A DNA stretch of 64,000 bases from a virus: the IMG/VR virus record IMGVR_UViG_3300025133_000073, positions 1 through 64,000 of that record. One strand, written 5' to 3'. Each line of letters opens with the position of its first letter. Positions within the stretch are counted from its first letter, which is position 1. A program made the position numbers and the translations under genes. The notes beneath the pieces are model-generated. The model was not told the origin of the DNA, did not search any database, and saw only the letters and a list, made by a program, of their open reading frames with translations. Below, piece after piece: positions 35,958 to 45,381 of this stretch.

Positions 35958-38900
35958 TTACTTTAGGAATACCCTAATGGAATTAATTAGATAATGTAAC
36001 TTAAACTCTTTATCATCATTGTTTGTAAATTCAAACTTCTGTTTGCAGTAGTGACTGCGTATTCTATTCTTCGTTCCCTGTTCATATACGATATTATGTC
36101 TCCACTCACGTAATCTACGAATGAACTCTGTACGCTCCCCTGTCGTTTGATAAGGATTCCATACTGTCAATTTTGAGAAGGTCTCATCAGTGAGCTCTAC
36201 TCCGTTGGCATCAAAGACCTCAGTGAGCCATCTCATATAATCAAATACCTTAGGGTATGACGCATGCTTATTTACCACAATGGTAACATGTGAAGTAGAG
36301 GGGTCGTTTCCGTAGAATACCCCTCTATCTCCTTTATCATGTAAGTACCCGTCTTCTCCGTTATCAGGGTCAGGTGATATTAAATGTTTATTATTATTGA
36401 TATACATGGTAGGCTTGTATGATCTGAATGATGTGAACCGTTGATGTTTATCGTCATATGCGATAGTGAATGCATTAGCTTCATACTCAGGTCTTACTTC
36501 ACCTGCTACATCATAATCTGTAATATCATTCGCATCATGGAATGTGATAAGGAATTCTTTATTCCTGTTATCATATGTTGCTGTGATACCTGCTCTGTAC
36601 GCTCCTATAGGAAGAATACCATCATGTTGAAGTATCTGCCCTCTTGTATTCTCATATAACCATCCTTTGATCCTATCCTGAGTAAGATCTACAATTCCCT
36701 GTTGTGAATACATGTAGATGCCTCCATCCTTCTTATCAAAGAAAGTGAAAGCTTCAGCAGACTGAGCAAAGCTGAATTGATGCCAAGCACCCATTACTGT
36801 GGACAGGTAATCATATCTCGGAAGTACTCCTGATTTACCTATGACTATTCCTTTACCTTCGCTATCGTTGAGAACAGATCGATCATTTACTGATGCTACT
36901 CCTATGCCTCTTTCTTGAAAAGCAATGAGTGTATCGCTCTGATTGATCAATTGTCTGATCTCTCCAAGATCTCCACGGATATCAATATACGTCTCTCCAT
37001 CAAATAATCTCCACGCATCTGTCAGTTCACCATATACTTTCGTTGCTGATGCCCAGATACGTACAGGATGTACATTCTCGTAATCAGCATTGACAGGTAT
37101 AGGAAATGAACGTTGAGTATCCATCATCTGAGAATAGACATAATTATAAGCAAACCATTCTCCTTTTTGCTCCATAACAAATAGATCAGGCTCAGACGGT
37201 AAAGGATCGTTTCCCCACCAGTAACCTGACGGATTCTGTTTACCATTGAGATGATAACCTTCTCTAAGATCTGTATTGACCGAAGATTCTACAGGAAAAT
37301 ATACTCCTGCCATAGAACGTCTATGTCCTGTATAATTAGGTCCTCCTGATCCTACATCATCATTATCGTCTTCTACCAGATTTTTTACCATCTTAAGAGT
37401 ATCAAAGATGTTCACAAACGTATCTCCTCCATAAGAATCGACCGTATAAGATGAGGCATCAGTAATCTTAATGATAGTACCTGTATTGATATATTGATTG
37501 GTAGTACGTGCAGCATGCGTCTGACCACCATATGCTCCATCGTTATCACGTACGATATTTACCATATATTTATCGGGTCGAGCAGTTCCAGTAGTTACTT
37601 GCATACCCAGAGGATCAAAGGAGAGACCTGAACCTCGTGCATTGGGCTGATATTTAACGCTAAAGCCTTCGTCAAGAGCAAGAACTGTAGTGTCAGATCC
37701 ACGTGAATAACGTCCTCCCTCTACGTTATTCACACCTTTTAACGGGTGCGAAAGAGTTCCCTCAATCCACAGACTTCTATTTTCAAACTTACTACCATCT
37801 ATTGTAAAATCGTCATCCCATCCGCAGCTTTGTCCTGCCCTAATTTCACGATATGGACCAAACAACGGGACTTCAAGAGGAACTCCTTGATATAATTTCC
37901 AGAATGCTCCATTTTGTACTTGCTTATTGTTTTGATCATCACTTTTGAATTTGACATTGTCATATTCAATTATGCCCTGTACAATCTTTATACGATCCCC
38001 TGGACGATGATCATAGGTTTTACCGAATAAGAAATCGGGTGACTGCAACGTAACTATTCTTTGAGTACCATTTCTTACCTGTACCTCATTAGCTTCTTGA
38101 TCATACCCCACTCCGTAATCTTTCCAAGGAGTGTAAGTAGATAATTGTTGACCAAGAGAACTTGTCTCATATGCATAGTTTAACGTATGGTTCACATGAT
38201 AATAACTACCATTAGTATGATCATTGCCTAAAGGAAGCATGTACGAATTATTACGAGTATCAAGCATGGTATAATGAATCATCCCCTGTGCTATAACGGA
38301 CTTATCCTTATCTTCTATTTTAACACGTTTGATCCTGAACTCATCTACTTGTTCACGAATATCTGCAGGTACGTTTACTGTAAATTCAATACCGAGCGCA
38401 TTGACATGCCATGTTTTAGTTCCCGTTTTAGTAGCAAGAGGAAATATCTTACCTTCATTCTCAGGAGCATCAAGCGGATGCGCCTCTTGATAATCCTCAA
38501 AGATGTCAGGCATGCGTATGTCACCTACCCATTTTGCATATCCCTCTCTACCGTCCTTTACAGGTACAAGTGAGTAACGATATGTCTCACCTCTTCTGTG
38601 ACTACGGTAGATGTGATCAATATAAGGCGACTTGAAGTCAGGCCAAGAATCTCCTGTTTCATAATTTGATCCTCCTACATTTACAGATCCTGGTGTATGA
38701 TGGTATATCCATCTCCACGGATAGGCATATGCGTTTGTTTCTCTATAATCAGCGGCAAGGGGCTTATCAACAAATTTATAACTTACGTTGGGACCTTCTC
38801 CTCCGAGTGTTTCACCATCTGATTGATATCTGTATATCTCCTGATCCTGATTAATAGCATCAGCATCTTCCTCGTATTCAAAAGGAAAACTCGGTAGAAG

Positions 38901-40370
38901 TAAAGTTGTAGTAGATACGGGATCAGGAGTATTATTGGACAGTACTAATCCGTGAGATTGCGCCACAGGAGCCAGTATAAGTGTTGGAGGAGTTGTCGAA
39001 TGGTCATAAGAATCTTGAGGAGTACGTGATGCAAACCTATATGCTCTCGCATCAAAATCGATATCGAATTGATCACCGCTTGTATTTGCTGCAAATAGGA
39101 TATTATCCTTTTGTGCTATGGTATAACATTTTCTGAACAGATTACTGAGTTTTGTGAACGCCACTTCAGTGATCGTAGATGCCTCCTCTGTTCCTGTGTG
39201 CTTGTAATAGATGGTTGAACTTGATGCAGGTATCTCAGCAACCTTGTCAATAAAGGTCACACCGTTCTCATCTTCCTTTCTTAGGATGATAATGTCAATA
39301 TACTCGAATGAGGTATCAACATTATCGATCTTGATGATGAATGCGTTATTTGAAACTGTCTGACTTTCTGCGCCGTTATAGGTCTGATAAGAATTATTAA
39401 TACTATCGTCAGTGATGAATATACTGTTCGATGTATGTGCGTAAGGAGTTACACCTCCTGCAAGAGTACGTAACGCATATGACACCTGATAATGACCTAC
39501 AAGTAATGATCCTCCATCGACAACTTCCTCCAATGTAGGTTTGTCCAATTGTATGTCGAGAGATATCCCAATGGTACTCGGACTTACTGCCATCAGGTTC
39601 TCATCTGCAAAATTGATCGATTTGAGGTCGTTCAGTCTATCTGTCCAATATGAACGTGCAATACTTGGAGTTTCATGTACTGTCTCTATGCCTCCAGGAT
39701 TAGCAATAGGAAACTGCTGTGTAACATTCAAAAGGTCTGAATACAGAAGTGAGATGGTAGAAGTAAGAGTGACATCATCTATTTCTAATTTATACCACGA
39801 ACCTACTCCGCCTGTAGATGTATTATCATTTGTAACAAGTAGATATATGGTATTATCAGCATTGTCCCATCCTATGATCTTCTGATCGAGCTGCGCTACC
39901 TGTAGAGTATATTCGGTATAAGATGATGCTGCGCTGAACGATATGATCTCCGTAGTATATGACCACACACGCAGTCTATTACCTATACGTGCCACATTGA
40001 GATTCAACGTAGGAAAGTCATTATTCAATGAATCCTCTATCTGATCTACAAAATCATCAACATCAGTATTCGTTCCTGTAATTAATGAACCTGTTGCAAT
40101 TCCTGATGATGTGACAAGTTGCGTAGATGTAGTAAATAAGGATGTAAGTGCGCTTTCAACTACCTCTATTGTAATAATGTTAGGCGTGTCAGGAACAGTG
40201 AATAGAAATTCATTCCCTTTCACGTTGGTCACTATATAGTCTGAAGCTCCCGCATTAGAATTGAGTCTAATATCGAGAGCATCTTCGTAAGTGGTATTCT
40301 CTTTAGCGGTATCTGCAATATCCTTTACAAGACCTTTGGCAAACCCGTTTGCGATCTCTTCTGCTTTCAT
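35958..40370 (-). CDS. Tail stabilization / muzzle protein, 1470 aa
   Basis: The N-terminus (FAKGLVKDIADT, YEDALDIRLNSN, NVKGNEFLF) matches the start of the large tail 'stabilization' protein conserved in crAss-like phages, comparable to P22 gp10 and forming the distal part of the short tail. The protein is beta-rich throughout, with long stretches typical of multi-domain tail structures (for example YWTDRLNDLKSINF near residue 250 and the IAFQERGIG segment near 1150). It has no signal peptide or enzyme motif. It overlaps the upstream ring-protein gene by ATGA, a coupling that fits two proteins assembled into the same tail. Downstream, a 52-base gap with a promoter separates it from the cargo genes. 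Confidence 0.85.
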   Translation of the reverse strand: MKAEEIANGFAKGLVKDIADTAKENTTYEDALDIRLNSNAGASDYIVTNVKGNEFLFTVPDTPNIITIEVVESALTSLFTTSTQLVTSSGIATGSLITGTNTDVDDFVDQIEDSLNNDFPTLNLNVARIGNRLRVWSYTTEIISFSAASSYTEYTLQVAQLDQKIIGWDNADNTIYLLVTNDNTSTGGVGSWYKLEIDDVTLTSTISLLYSDLLNVTQQFPIANPGGIETVHETPSIARSYWTDRLNDLKSINFADENLMAVSPSTIGISLDIQLDKPTLEEVVDGGSLLVGHYQVSYALRTLAGGVTPYAHTSNSIFITDDSINNSYQTYNGAESQTVSNNAFIIKIDNVDTSFEYIDIIILRKEDENGVTFIDKVAEIPASSSTIYYKHTGTEEASTITEVAFTKLSNLFRKCYTIAQKDNILFAANTSGDQFDIDFDARAYRFASRTPQDSYDHSTTPPTLILAPVAQSHGLVLSNNTPDPVSTTTLLLPSFPFEYEEDADAINQDQEIYRYQSDGETLGGEGPNVSYKFVDKPLAADYRETNAYAYPWRWIYHHTPGSVNVGGSNYETGDSWPDFKSPYIDHIYRSHRRGETYRYSLVPVKDGREGYAKWVGDIRMPDIFEDYQEAHPLDAPENEGKIFPLATKTGTKTWHVNALGIEFTVNVPADIREQVDEFRIKRVKIEDKDKSVIAQGMIHYTMLDTRNNSYMLPLGNDHTNGSYYHVNHTLNYAYETSSLGQQLSTYTPWKDYGVGYDQEANEVQVRNGTQRIVTLQSPDFLFGKTYDHRPGDRIKIVQGIIEYDNVKFKSDDQNNKQVQNGAFWKLYQGVPLEVPLFGPYREIRAGQSCGWDDDFTIDGSKFENRSLWIEGTLSHPLKGVNNVEGGRYSRGSDTTVLALDEGFSVKYQPNARGSGLSFDPLGMQVTTGTARPDKYMVNIVRDNDGAYGGQTHAARTTNQYINTGTIIKITDASSYTVDSYGGDTFVNIFDTLKMVKNLVEDDNDDVGSGGPNYTGHRRSMAGVYFPVESSVNTDLREGYHLNGKQNPSGYWWGNDPLPSEPDLFVMEQKGEWFAYNYVYSQMMDTQRSFPIPVNADYENVHPVRIWASATKVYGELTDAWRLFDGETYIDIRGDLGEIRQLINQSDTLIAFQERGIGVASVNDRSVLNDSEGKGIVIGKSGVLPRYDYLSTVMGAWHQFSFAQSAEAFTFFDKKDGGIYMYSQQGIVDLTQDRIKGWLYENTRGQILQHDGILPIGAYRAGITATYDNRNKEFLITFHDANDITDYDVAGEVRPEYEANAFTIAYDDKHQRFTSFRSYKPTMYINNNKHLISPDPDNGEDGYLHDKGDRGVFYGNDPSTSHVTIVVNKHASYPKVFDYMRWLTEVFDANGVELTDETFSKLTVWNPYQTTGERTEFIRRLREWRHNIVYEQGTKNRIRSHYCKQKFEFTNNDDKEFKLHYLINSIRVFLK

Positions 40371-41104
40371 GATCTATATCCTGTGTGATTCCGCATGACC
40401 TGTTGTTTACCAAGGTCTCTGAACCCACTATTTGATTCGTTTCTGAATGTTACAAGTCTTCTGAACTGACCTCCGATACTCTCCATCTTATCTCTGTTCG
40501 GAACAAGAGGCTTCGTCTGTGCTTTACCCATGTACCATGCGCGTTCCTGCTGAAGCAGTCTATACTTGTCTCCTCTGAGCTTATCTCTGAGAAACAGCTT
40601 ATAACCTATGCGTTCTGCCACATATGCTACGACCATCTGCTTGAAGACCTCATCGTCAGGTATAAGAGGGAATCCTCTATCATCTACGGGGAATGCATGA
40701 TATGCCATCTCGATCTCACCTGTATCAAAATTGGTGAAGATGTAATTATCATTCACCTTATAGGTCAGATCTGATCTACACTGAAGATCCACACAATCAG
40801 CAGCATGTCTGCTGAAATGAAAGGAATCAGTAGAATATCTCAATGGAGCTCCGTCACACATGCGTGTCTGAATGATATCTCTCAGATCACATGGGAGTTC
40901 TCCCCTGCCGTCCACTATTGTAATGAATGGATGATCAACACCGTCAGTAATGCGTTCCTTATACTGCATAGGAGTATTAGCAAGATCGATAGCGTCACCT
41001 ATCCATTCTGCAATATTCACCCAATCAGTATCTACAGTGAATCCCGTATCACGGTAAACACGTTCTACTATTGTCTCTAAGCCAACATATTTTCCGTTCA
41101 ACAT
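40367..41104 (-). CDS. Ring / tail-accessory protein (P22 gp4-like), 245 aa
   Basis: The sequence opens with LETIVERVYRDTGF and AEWIGDAIDL, then a beta-rich middle (NYIFTNFDTGEIEMAYHAFPVDDRGFP as a continuous pattern of strands) and a C-terminal helix that binds neighbours. This is the layout of the crAss-like head-tail ring protein related to P22 gp4, which joins the portal to the tail. It lies next to the tail stabilization gene, with an ATGA overlap, as is usual in the group. No catalytic motif is seen. The family placement is from recognised pattern rather than a search. Confidence 0.72.
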   Translation of the reverse strand: MLNGKYVGLETIVERVYRDTGFTVDTDWVNIAEWIGDAIDLANTPMQYKERITDGVDHPFITIVDGRGELPCDLRDIIQTRMCDGAPLRYSTDSFHFSRHAADCVDLQCRSDLTYKVNDNYIFTNFDTGEIEMAYHAFPVDDRGFPLIPDDEVFKQMVVAYVAERIGYKLFLRDKLRGDKYRLLQQERAWYMGKAQTKPLVPNRDKMESIGGQFRRLVTFRNESNSGFRDLGKQQVMRNHTGYRS

Positions 41105-41106
41105 GG

Positions 41107-41352
41107 TTATAGATTATCTATTGCAGCATATACAGCTTCCCTTGTTGCAAATGGTTGTTCTGAGGGAGTGTCAGATTTCTTATCAAGAGGATTGGTAGAT
41201 GAGATGTATAACTTACTCTCATCAAAATACTTACCGTCCTTTTCACCGTACTTGTTGATGCGGATAACGAAACCGTTCTCAGCTTTATCAACACATACCT
41301 CTTTGGTGACACCGTTTGAGGTCTCACTCATTTTTGTTAGATCACTTTTCAT
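41107..41352 (-). CDS. Hypothetical protein, 81 aa
   Basis: Short, polar protein of unknown function between two tail genes. It has a beta-strand pattern in the middle (GFVIRINKYGEKDGKYF, KLYISSTNP). The start could be ATG at 41352 (11-base overlap with the upstream gene) or the ATG at 41331 seven codons later; neither has a clear ribosome-binding site. A second frame runs across the same DNA, but this one keeps the operon spacing. Possibly a minor tail or chaperone protein; nothing in the sequence decides. Confidence 0.65.
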   Translation of the reverse strand: MKSDLTKMSETSNGVTKEVCVDKAENGFVIRINKYGEKDGKYFDESKLYISSTNPLDKKSDTPSEQPFATREAVYAAIDNL

Positions 41353-41845
41353 AAAAATCTACTTTTCTCAATGGGTCCTTCATAGCTCTTCCGAGCTCTC
41401 GTTTCACACCTTTTACAGCATGAAAGCCGTATCCGAATATGTTCTTCACATCTGCACCTGTCTTCTTCCACTTGAAAGATGCCACGTAGCCTCCTGAATG
41501 AAGATTACGGTGATATATATACTTCACCTTTCTTGTTTCAGGTTGCTCCTTCCAAAGTTGTTGAGTAGCATGCATATCGATAGGGAGATTCAATCTTCCA
41601 TTCGGCATCATCCTTACTTTGGGTTTATTTTTCAATATGATGATCGTACCTAATTTATAAGGCATCTTGAATATGAAATTATGATCGATCATCCTCTGTA
41701 CTATTTTACGATTCACTTCATGCACAGCTTTATTGATCACCATACGTGGTAGATCATATCCTGTGTCCTTCTCGATAGAGTCAAGCCCTTTTCGATAAGA
41801 TTGGTATAACTCCTTAGATCCTATGTCGGTCTTATTTCTGTACAT
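41342..41845 (-). CDS. Tail-region protein of unknown role, 167 aa
   Basis: Basic protein with a helical N-terminal half (ELYQSYRKGLDSIEKDTG, INKAVHEVNRKIVQRMI) and a beta-rich C-terminal half (KLGTIIILKN, YIYHRNLHSGG, FKWKKTG). Proteins of this composition occur between the ring proteins and the stabilization gene in crAss-like phages, but their role is not settled. I chose the ATG at 41845, which overlaps the upstream stop by 14 bases; an earlier ATG at 41872 would add nine residues and overlap by 41 bases. It could be an assembly factor or a nucleic-acid-binding protein. Confidence 0.68.
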   Translation of the reverse strand: MYRNKTDIGSKELYQSYRKGLDSIEKDTGYDLPRMVINKAVHEVNRKIVQRMIDHNFIFKMPYKLGTIIILKNKPKVRMMPNGRLNLPIDMHATQQLWKEQPETRKVKYIYHRNLHSGGYVASFKWKKTGADVKNIFGYGFHAVKGVKRELGRAMKDPLRKVDFYEK

Positions 41846-42527
41846 TCTGAGTAGGAGGTGTATGTGTTCCATCGTTTACCGCATCATTCGGTATCATCAT
41901 TTTACGCAATATCTGTTGAGTAATAGGTTCTTTCATGTATTGCCACATCCAATCTGTAAGCGGATACTCATTATCATCTGAATAACAAGGAGATCCACTG
42001 CATGTATTGAATACTGCCGCATCCGTAGGGTCAGCAGCTACCATGCGTACAGATATCTTCTGTAGAAGCATTACGGTAGGACTCTTCGATACAAGGAACA
42101 GATAGCCGTTTCTGCGGTAAGCAGTTATCATTTCACTGTTGAATTTACTATTACCGAAGAAGAGCGCCTCATTGTATCCCTTGACAGAGAAAGGCTTCTC
42201 ATTCGATAAGGCAGGTCCTACACGTTCTATCGCCTCTCTATGATGCAGAGCAATAGGAGTAGGTAACTTGAGTGCCGTACGCATGATCTTACATCCTGAT
42301 GTGAAATCACAGCATTCTGATACATCTGCCTGTTGTATGTCAACGCACCCAAGATCCTGTATGAGTTCCTCAGGTATAGCACGGTTCTTATTCAATTCGT
42401 TACGTACCCATACTGCACGTTGATTATGTATGAGGTCTTTGATGTAACGTCTGTCAAGAACGTCATCATCATGGATCTCAGGGCGCACTGCCTCTATTAC
42501 CTGATCTGTATATTCATTAAGTGTCAT
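41832..42527 (-). CDS. Putative ring / adaptor protein, 231 aa
   Basis: The N-terminal region (YIKDLIHNQRAVWVRNELNKNR) and the DLGCVDIQQADVSECC block with nearby GCKIMRT match a structural protein seen in crAss-like tail modules. The middle (KPFSVKGYNEALFFGNSKF) is beta-rich, and the C-terminus is Pro/Thr-rich and probably flexible. Several cysteines (DLGC, ECC, GCK) are unusual for a cytoplasmic phage protein and may stabilise or bind metal. It overlaps both neighbours slightly (11 and 14 bases). The role as a ring component between portal and tail is inferred from order. Confidence 0.7.
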   Translation of the reverse strand: MTLNEYTDQVIEAVRPEIHDDDVLDRRYIKDLIHNQRAVWVRNELNKNRAIPEELIQDLGCVDIQQADVSECCDFTSGCKIMRTALKLPTPIALHHREAIERVGPALSNEKPFSVKGYNEALFFGNSKFNSEMITAYRRNGYLFLVSKSPTVMLLQKISVRMVAADPTDAAVFNTCSGSPCYSDDNEYPLTDWMWQYMKEPITQQILRKMMIPNDAVNDGTHTPPTQNVQK

Positions 42528-43686
42528 GTCCGAATGTTATTCTTGATTCATAAATTCTCTCACTGTTCATATCAGTGATCTCATAATCAACTCCTGCGTT
42601 ACCGCTTCCAAAGTTGTTGTGTATCCAACCAGACGCACCATACATGCTCATGTTGTTCTTATAGCGGAACCTTTTAGCATAATTGATAGCAGATTGATGT
42701 AGATCTCCTTTGACCACATGTATAAAAGGACTTCGTATCTTCTTACGGTCAATATAGTCATTGATGTATCCTTCCGTCTTATCATTCAAGTTAAGAGGCA
42801 TGCCTGACCTTAGATCTCTTTCGTCCTTACCGTGTCCATAGATGTATGCGTGTTCACCGAATATGATATGATCTAAGAGCTGAGATGATACGATCACCTC
42901 GCAGTTCGCATGTCGCAATTCAAGATAGTATTTGATAGCAAGCAGTGCTCCGTAACCGAATGAACCTGTATGGTTATCATTGGAAACAAGAACGAGCTTA
43001 TAGTTGTTTGCAGTATCGTTGGTGATAACTGTCTCCATTGTTTTGATCGTTACCTCAACAAAGCAATCAACCTGCTCTCTATCGTCCATGTTCTGAGGCA
43101 GTATATGACCACCACGTGTAGTTTGACCGTTCTGACCGTCTAACGGATCACCCAGGTCATACATCACGAATGTATCAAACTTACCGAACACTTCTCTTTC
43201 CTGCATTATCCTATCAACTAAAAGACCGTGGCGTTCAAAAACTGCATCACGGTCATATTTGTTCTCATACATACTATTTGTAGCTGTTCGCGCTCCAATA
43301 TGCTTATCCGATGTGAACACCGACAGCATAAGATCACTCTCAGCTCTATCATGCTTCTCCTGATAAGGTTCAACCCTATCTTTAAGAAGACGCTCAAGTA
43401 CAGCTTCAATGTCCTCAAACGCAATTTGATCCTCATCCCGTTCATACGAGAATCCGACCTTTCCTTCAGGTGTGATCCACTTTCTGCGGATCTTCATCCT
43501 GATCTCATCATGTTGCTCGAAGTTACCCTCTTTAATGATCTTTCGAGCTTCCTGCTGCACCGACCCTGTTTCAATAAGTGAAACGTTGATGCCAATGTTT
43601 TTCAATCGTTCTCTAAGTTGAGTAGCGGGCTTCTTAACCCAACTGTTCTTCTTTAGAACGAAATCCAACGCTTGTTGTCTATCCAT
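42517..43686 (-). CDS. Calcineurin-like metallophosphoesterase, 389 aa
   Basis: Hydrolyses phosphodiester or phosphomonoester bonds with two metal ions. The motif set is complete: SDKHIG (D127, H129), DLGDPLDG (D177, D180), SNDNHTG (N238, H239), YGHGK (H285) and KGDLHQ (D328, H330). The N-terminal 60 residues are a separate charged helical region (RQQALDFVLKKN, PATQLRERLKN) that may bind DNA. Enzymes of this family sit in the tail module of several crAss-like phages, between ring proteins and lysis genes. The substrate is unknown: DNA ends, a nucleotide signal, or a cell-wall or surface phosphate are all possible. It overlaps the downstream gene by 11 bases and starts 25 bases after the upstream gene. 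Confidence 0.85.
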   Translation of the reverse strand: MDRQQALDFVLKKNSWVKKPATQLRERLKNIGINVSLIETGSVQQEARKIIKEGNFEQHDEIRMKIRRKWITPEGKVGFSYERDEDQIAFEDIEAVLERLLKDRVEPYQEKHDRAESDLMLSVFTSDKHIGARTATNSMYENKYDRDAVFERHGLLVDRIMQEREVFGKFDTFVMYDLGDPLDGQNGQTTRGGHILPQNMDDREQVDCFVEVTIKTMETVITNDTANNYKLVLVSNDNHTGSFGYGALLAIKYYLELRHANCEVIVSSQLLDHIIFGEHAYIYGHGKDERDLRSGMPLNLNDKTEGYINDYIDRKKIRSPFIHVVKGDLHQSAINYAKRFRYKNNMSMYGASGWIHNNFGSGNAGVDYEITDMNSERIYESRITFGHDT

Positions 43687-43711
43687 TGATCAGTTATTAC
43701 AAATTTAAGCA

Positions 43712-44227
43712 TTATTTAAGAAGCAAATAAAACATAGCAGCTAATGACGCCCCTATTACAATAGGACCCCCTATCACTATGACCTTTGCAGGTAATAATT
43801 TCTTCTTAAGACCTTTTATCTCAAGGTCCTTATTATCAGTAATCTTCTGTTCTGCTGTGTACTGTTTCCTTACTTCATTGTTCTTAAGTTCCAGATCGAT
43901 TATATTCAATGTCATCAACTCCTGCTGACGCTCACAATTGAATAGATCGAATATTAGTTCTGAATTGATAGCCTCTAAACTATCATTTATTGATTCAGTT
44001 CTGATACGTGAAGCATGTATCTCCCTGATGATGTCCATGCCGACAGCAGTAGTACGGAACATGATGCCGAGTTTAGGGTCATCAACAATGTCGTTGGTAT
44101 ATTCCCTTCCGTCTGCGGTAGTATCAGTTATTGATATCGTGTCCTTTGAAGATGTCTCCGATTGCCCAAAAGTCAGCAATGGCATCATCAGAAGCAATGA
44201 TAGCAATATCTCTTTCAAATTTCTCAT
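43712..44227 (-). CDS. Secreted coiled-coil protein with C-terminal membrane anchor, spanin-like, 171 aa
   Basis: Residues 1-21 form a signal peptide (KEILLSLLLMMPLLTFGQ). A long helical region follows (about 75-150: MTLNIIDLELKNNEVRKQYTA), and the last 23 residues are a transmembrane helix (VIVIGGPIVIGASLAAMFYLLL). A protein with export signal, periplasmic coiled coil and C-terminal anchor could bridge the membranes like a unimolecular spanin. It has no lipobox cysteine, so it is not a classical outer-membrane Rz1. Its start lies 104 bases inside the upstream spanin-like gene in another frame, the nested arrangement known for Rz/Rz1 pairs. Function is inferred from topology and gene order. 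Confidence 0.6.
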   Translation of the reverse strand: MRNLKEILLSLLLMMPLLTFGQSETSSKDTISITDTTADGREYTNDIVDDPKLGIMFRTTAVGMDIIREIHASRIRTESINDSLEAINSELIFDLFNCERQQELMTLNIIDLELKNNEVRKQYTAEQKITDNKDLEIKGLKKKLLPAKVIVIGGPIVIGASLAAMFYLLLK

Positions 44228-44504
44228 CTATCTTAGGTAAATTACCTTCTATCCGTTTTCTCCTTTTCCTGCTTTCTTCACGTTCACCATCTATATCAGC
44301 GATCTGAACATCACGTGCTTCAATGATCTTATTCAATGAATCAATACGTGCATCAGATAATTTCTGTGCTGTACGAAGATCCTTATTCTCCTTATGTAAA
44401 GCAAGAAGATAAGGTTCTCCTTTAAATAGAGCAACTGCTCCTGCGATAAGCATTACTATGAATATTACTATGAATATCCACTCAAGTGATGTTCTTTTCT
44501 CCAT
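44124..44504 (-). CDS. Inner-membrane coiled-coil protein, i-spanin-like, 126 aa
   Basis: From the chosen ATG the protein begins MEKRTSLEW and has one N-terminal membrane helix (IFIVIFIVMLIAGAVALF), then a long charged coiled coil (residues about 35-95, KENKDLRTAQKLSDARID). This is the topology of an Rz-type inner-membrane spanin subunit. An earlier ATG at 44558 would add 18 residues and overlap the DUF5675 gene by 77 bases; the later start leaves 23 bases of overlap and puts the membrane helix at the N-terminus, so I prefer it. The downstream secreted protein is nested at its 3' end. Role in final lysis is an inference. Confidence 0.6.
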   Translation of the reverse strand: MEKRTSLEWIFIVIFIVMLIAGAVALFKGEPYLLALHKENKDLRTAQKLSDARIDSLNKIIEARDVQIADIDGEREESRKRRKRIEGNLPKIDEKFERDIAIIASDDAIADFWAIGDIFKGHDINN

Positions 44505-44955
44505 TGTAAAACCCGTTACCGCATATTTCCAATTCGATCTCTGCATCATCATCTTCAATTAGATCCATTATCTTATAGAACGTCTGCTTTTTAGATGCTG
44601 CTATCTCATCATTACCGTCTCCGTCAAAATCAGCATAATGCTGACCTACAAGGACACAGCCTCTGATATCAGGTTGTCCTGATTTAGGATTCTTACTTGC
44701 TGCATAATTCCCCCAATGGACGAGAATATAACCTCTATCAGGTACTCCCGTAATATGCAGATGTCGTTTGTACTTATTGGAATAACGCACTACAACCTTA
44801 TACTTTCCTTCAGGTATACAACTGATGTTCGACTGATTGTCCAACCAAGGAAGCTCAAGTGTCTTACACATGAATTTCTTTGTATCAGTTGTCAGTAACC
44901 AATCTCCTTTGGTCTGCTCTTCTTCGTAATGTCTATCTATATGTATGTTTATCAT
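44482..44955 (-). CDS. DUF5675-family protein, probably cell-wall or lysis related, 157 aa
   Basis: The sequence carries the DUF5675 pattern: CKTLELPW, then SCIPEGKYKVVVRYSNKY, then GVPDRGYILVHWGN, and RGCVLVG. Members of this family occur beside phage lysis genes, and their exact reaction is not established. Inside the C-terminal third there is a DFDGDGNDEI loop, which fits an EF-hand-like calcium site (acidic residues at positions 1, 3 and 5). It overlaps the upstream gene by ATGA and the spanin-like gene downstream. No separate endolysin is seen in this cassette, so this protein is a candidate for that job, but the evidence is indirect. Confidence 0.75.
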   Translation of the reverse strand: MINIHIDRHYEEEQTKGDWLLTTDTKKFMCKTLELPWLDNQSNISCIPEGKYKVVVRYSNKYKRHLHITGVPDRGYILVHWGNYAASKNPKSGQPDIRGCVLVGQHYADFDGDGNDEIAASKKQTFYKIMDLIEDDDAEIELEICGNGFYNGEKNIT

Positions 44956-45371
44956 TTCCCTTCAATTTCCATAGATACTTCAGCATCTTCTCCTAATATC
45001 CAATTATGAGGATTCTTAGGGCTATCGGTAATATGTTCCTGTACCCACGCTTCACCTGCGGCTATAAAAAGAATATCAGGGTCCATGTTATCTTCTGACA
45101 TGTAATCCTCAAAATGATTCTTATTACTGTTATAGAACGCATGTGAGGGTTGAGGAATATCTGATGATCCTATATTCAACCATAGTTCGTTTATGAAAGC
45201 ACATCTGTCCTCCCATCCTTCTTTTATAGGGATAAATGTGTTCAGGCTCCCCTGTCCTGTAGTAAACATCTGACCTACTTTTACTATTGAAATATGTAAT
45301 ATAGGACCACTTGAGTGACTTATCACATAGCGATCCTCTGTACCGTTTCTATTATCAAATTCTTGTGCCAT
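44952..45371 (-). CDS. Hypothetical protein, 139 aa
   Basis: Acidic, beta-rich soluble protein without signal peptide or membrane helix. It contains ISHSSGPILHISIVKVG, then a Trp-rich middle (EGWEDRCAFINELWLNIG) and an acidic C-terminus. I do not recognise a family. It lies between the PKD/BspA-like repeat gene and DUF5675. It could be a small structural protein or a chaperone for the adjacent fibre, but nothing proves this. Confidence 0.7.
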   Translation of the reverse strand: MAQEFDNRNGTEDRYVISHSSGPILHISIVKVGQMFTTGQGSLNTFIPIKEGWEDRCAFINELWLNIGSSDIPQPSHAFYNSNKNHFEDYMSEDNMDPDILFIAAGEAWVQEHITDSPKNPHNWILGEDAEVSMEIEGK

Positions 45372-45381
45372 GTTCTATATT

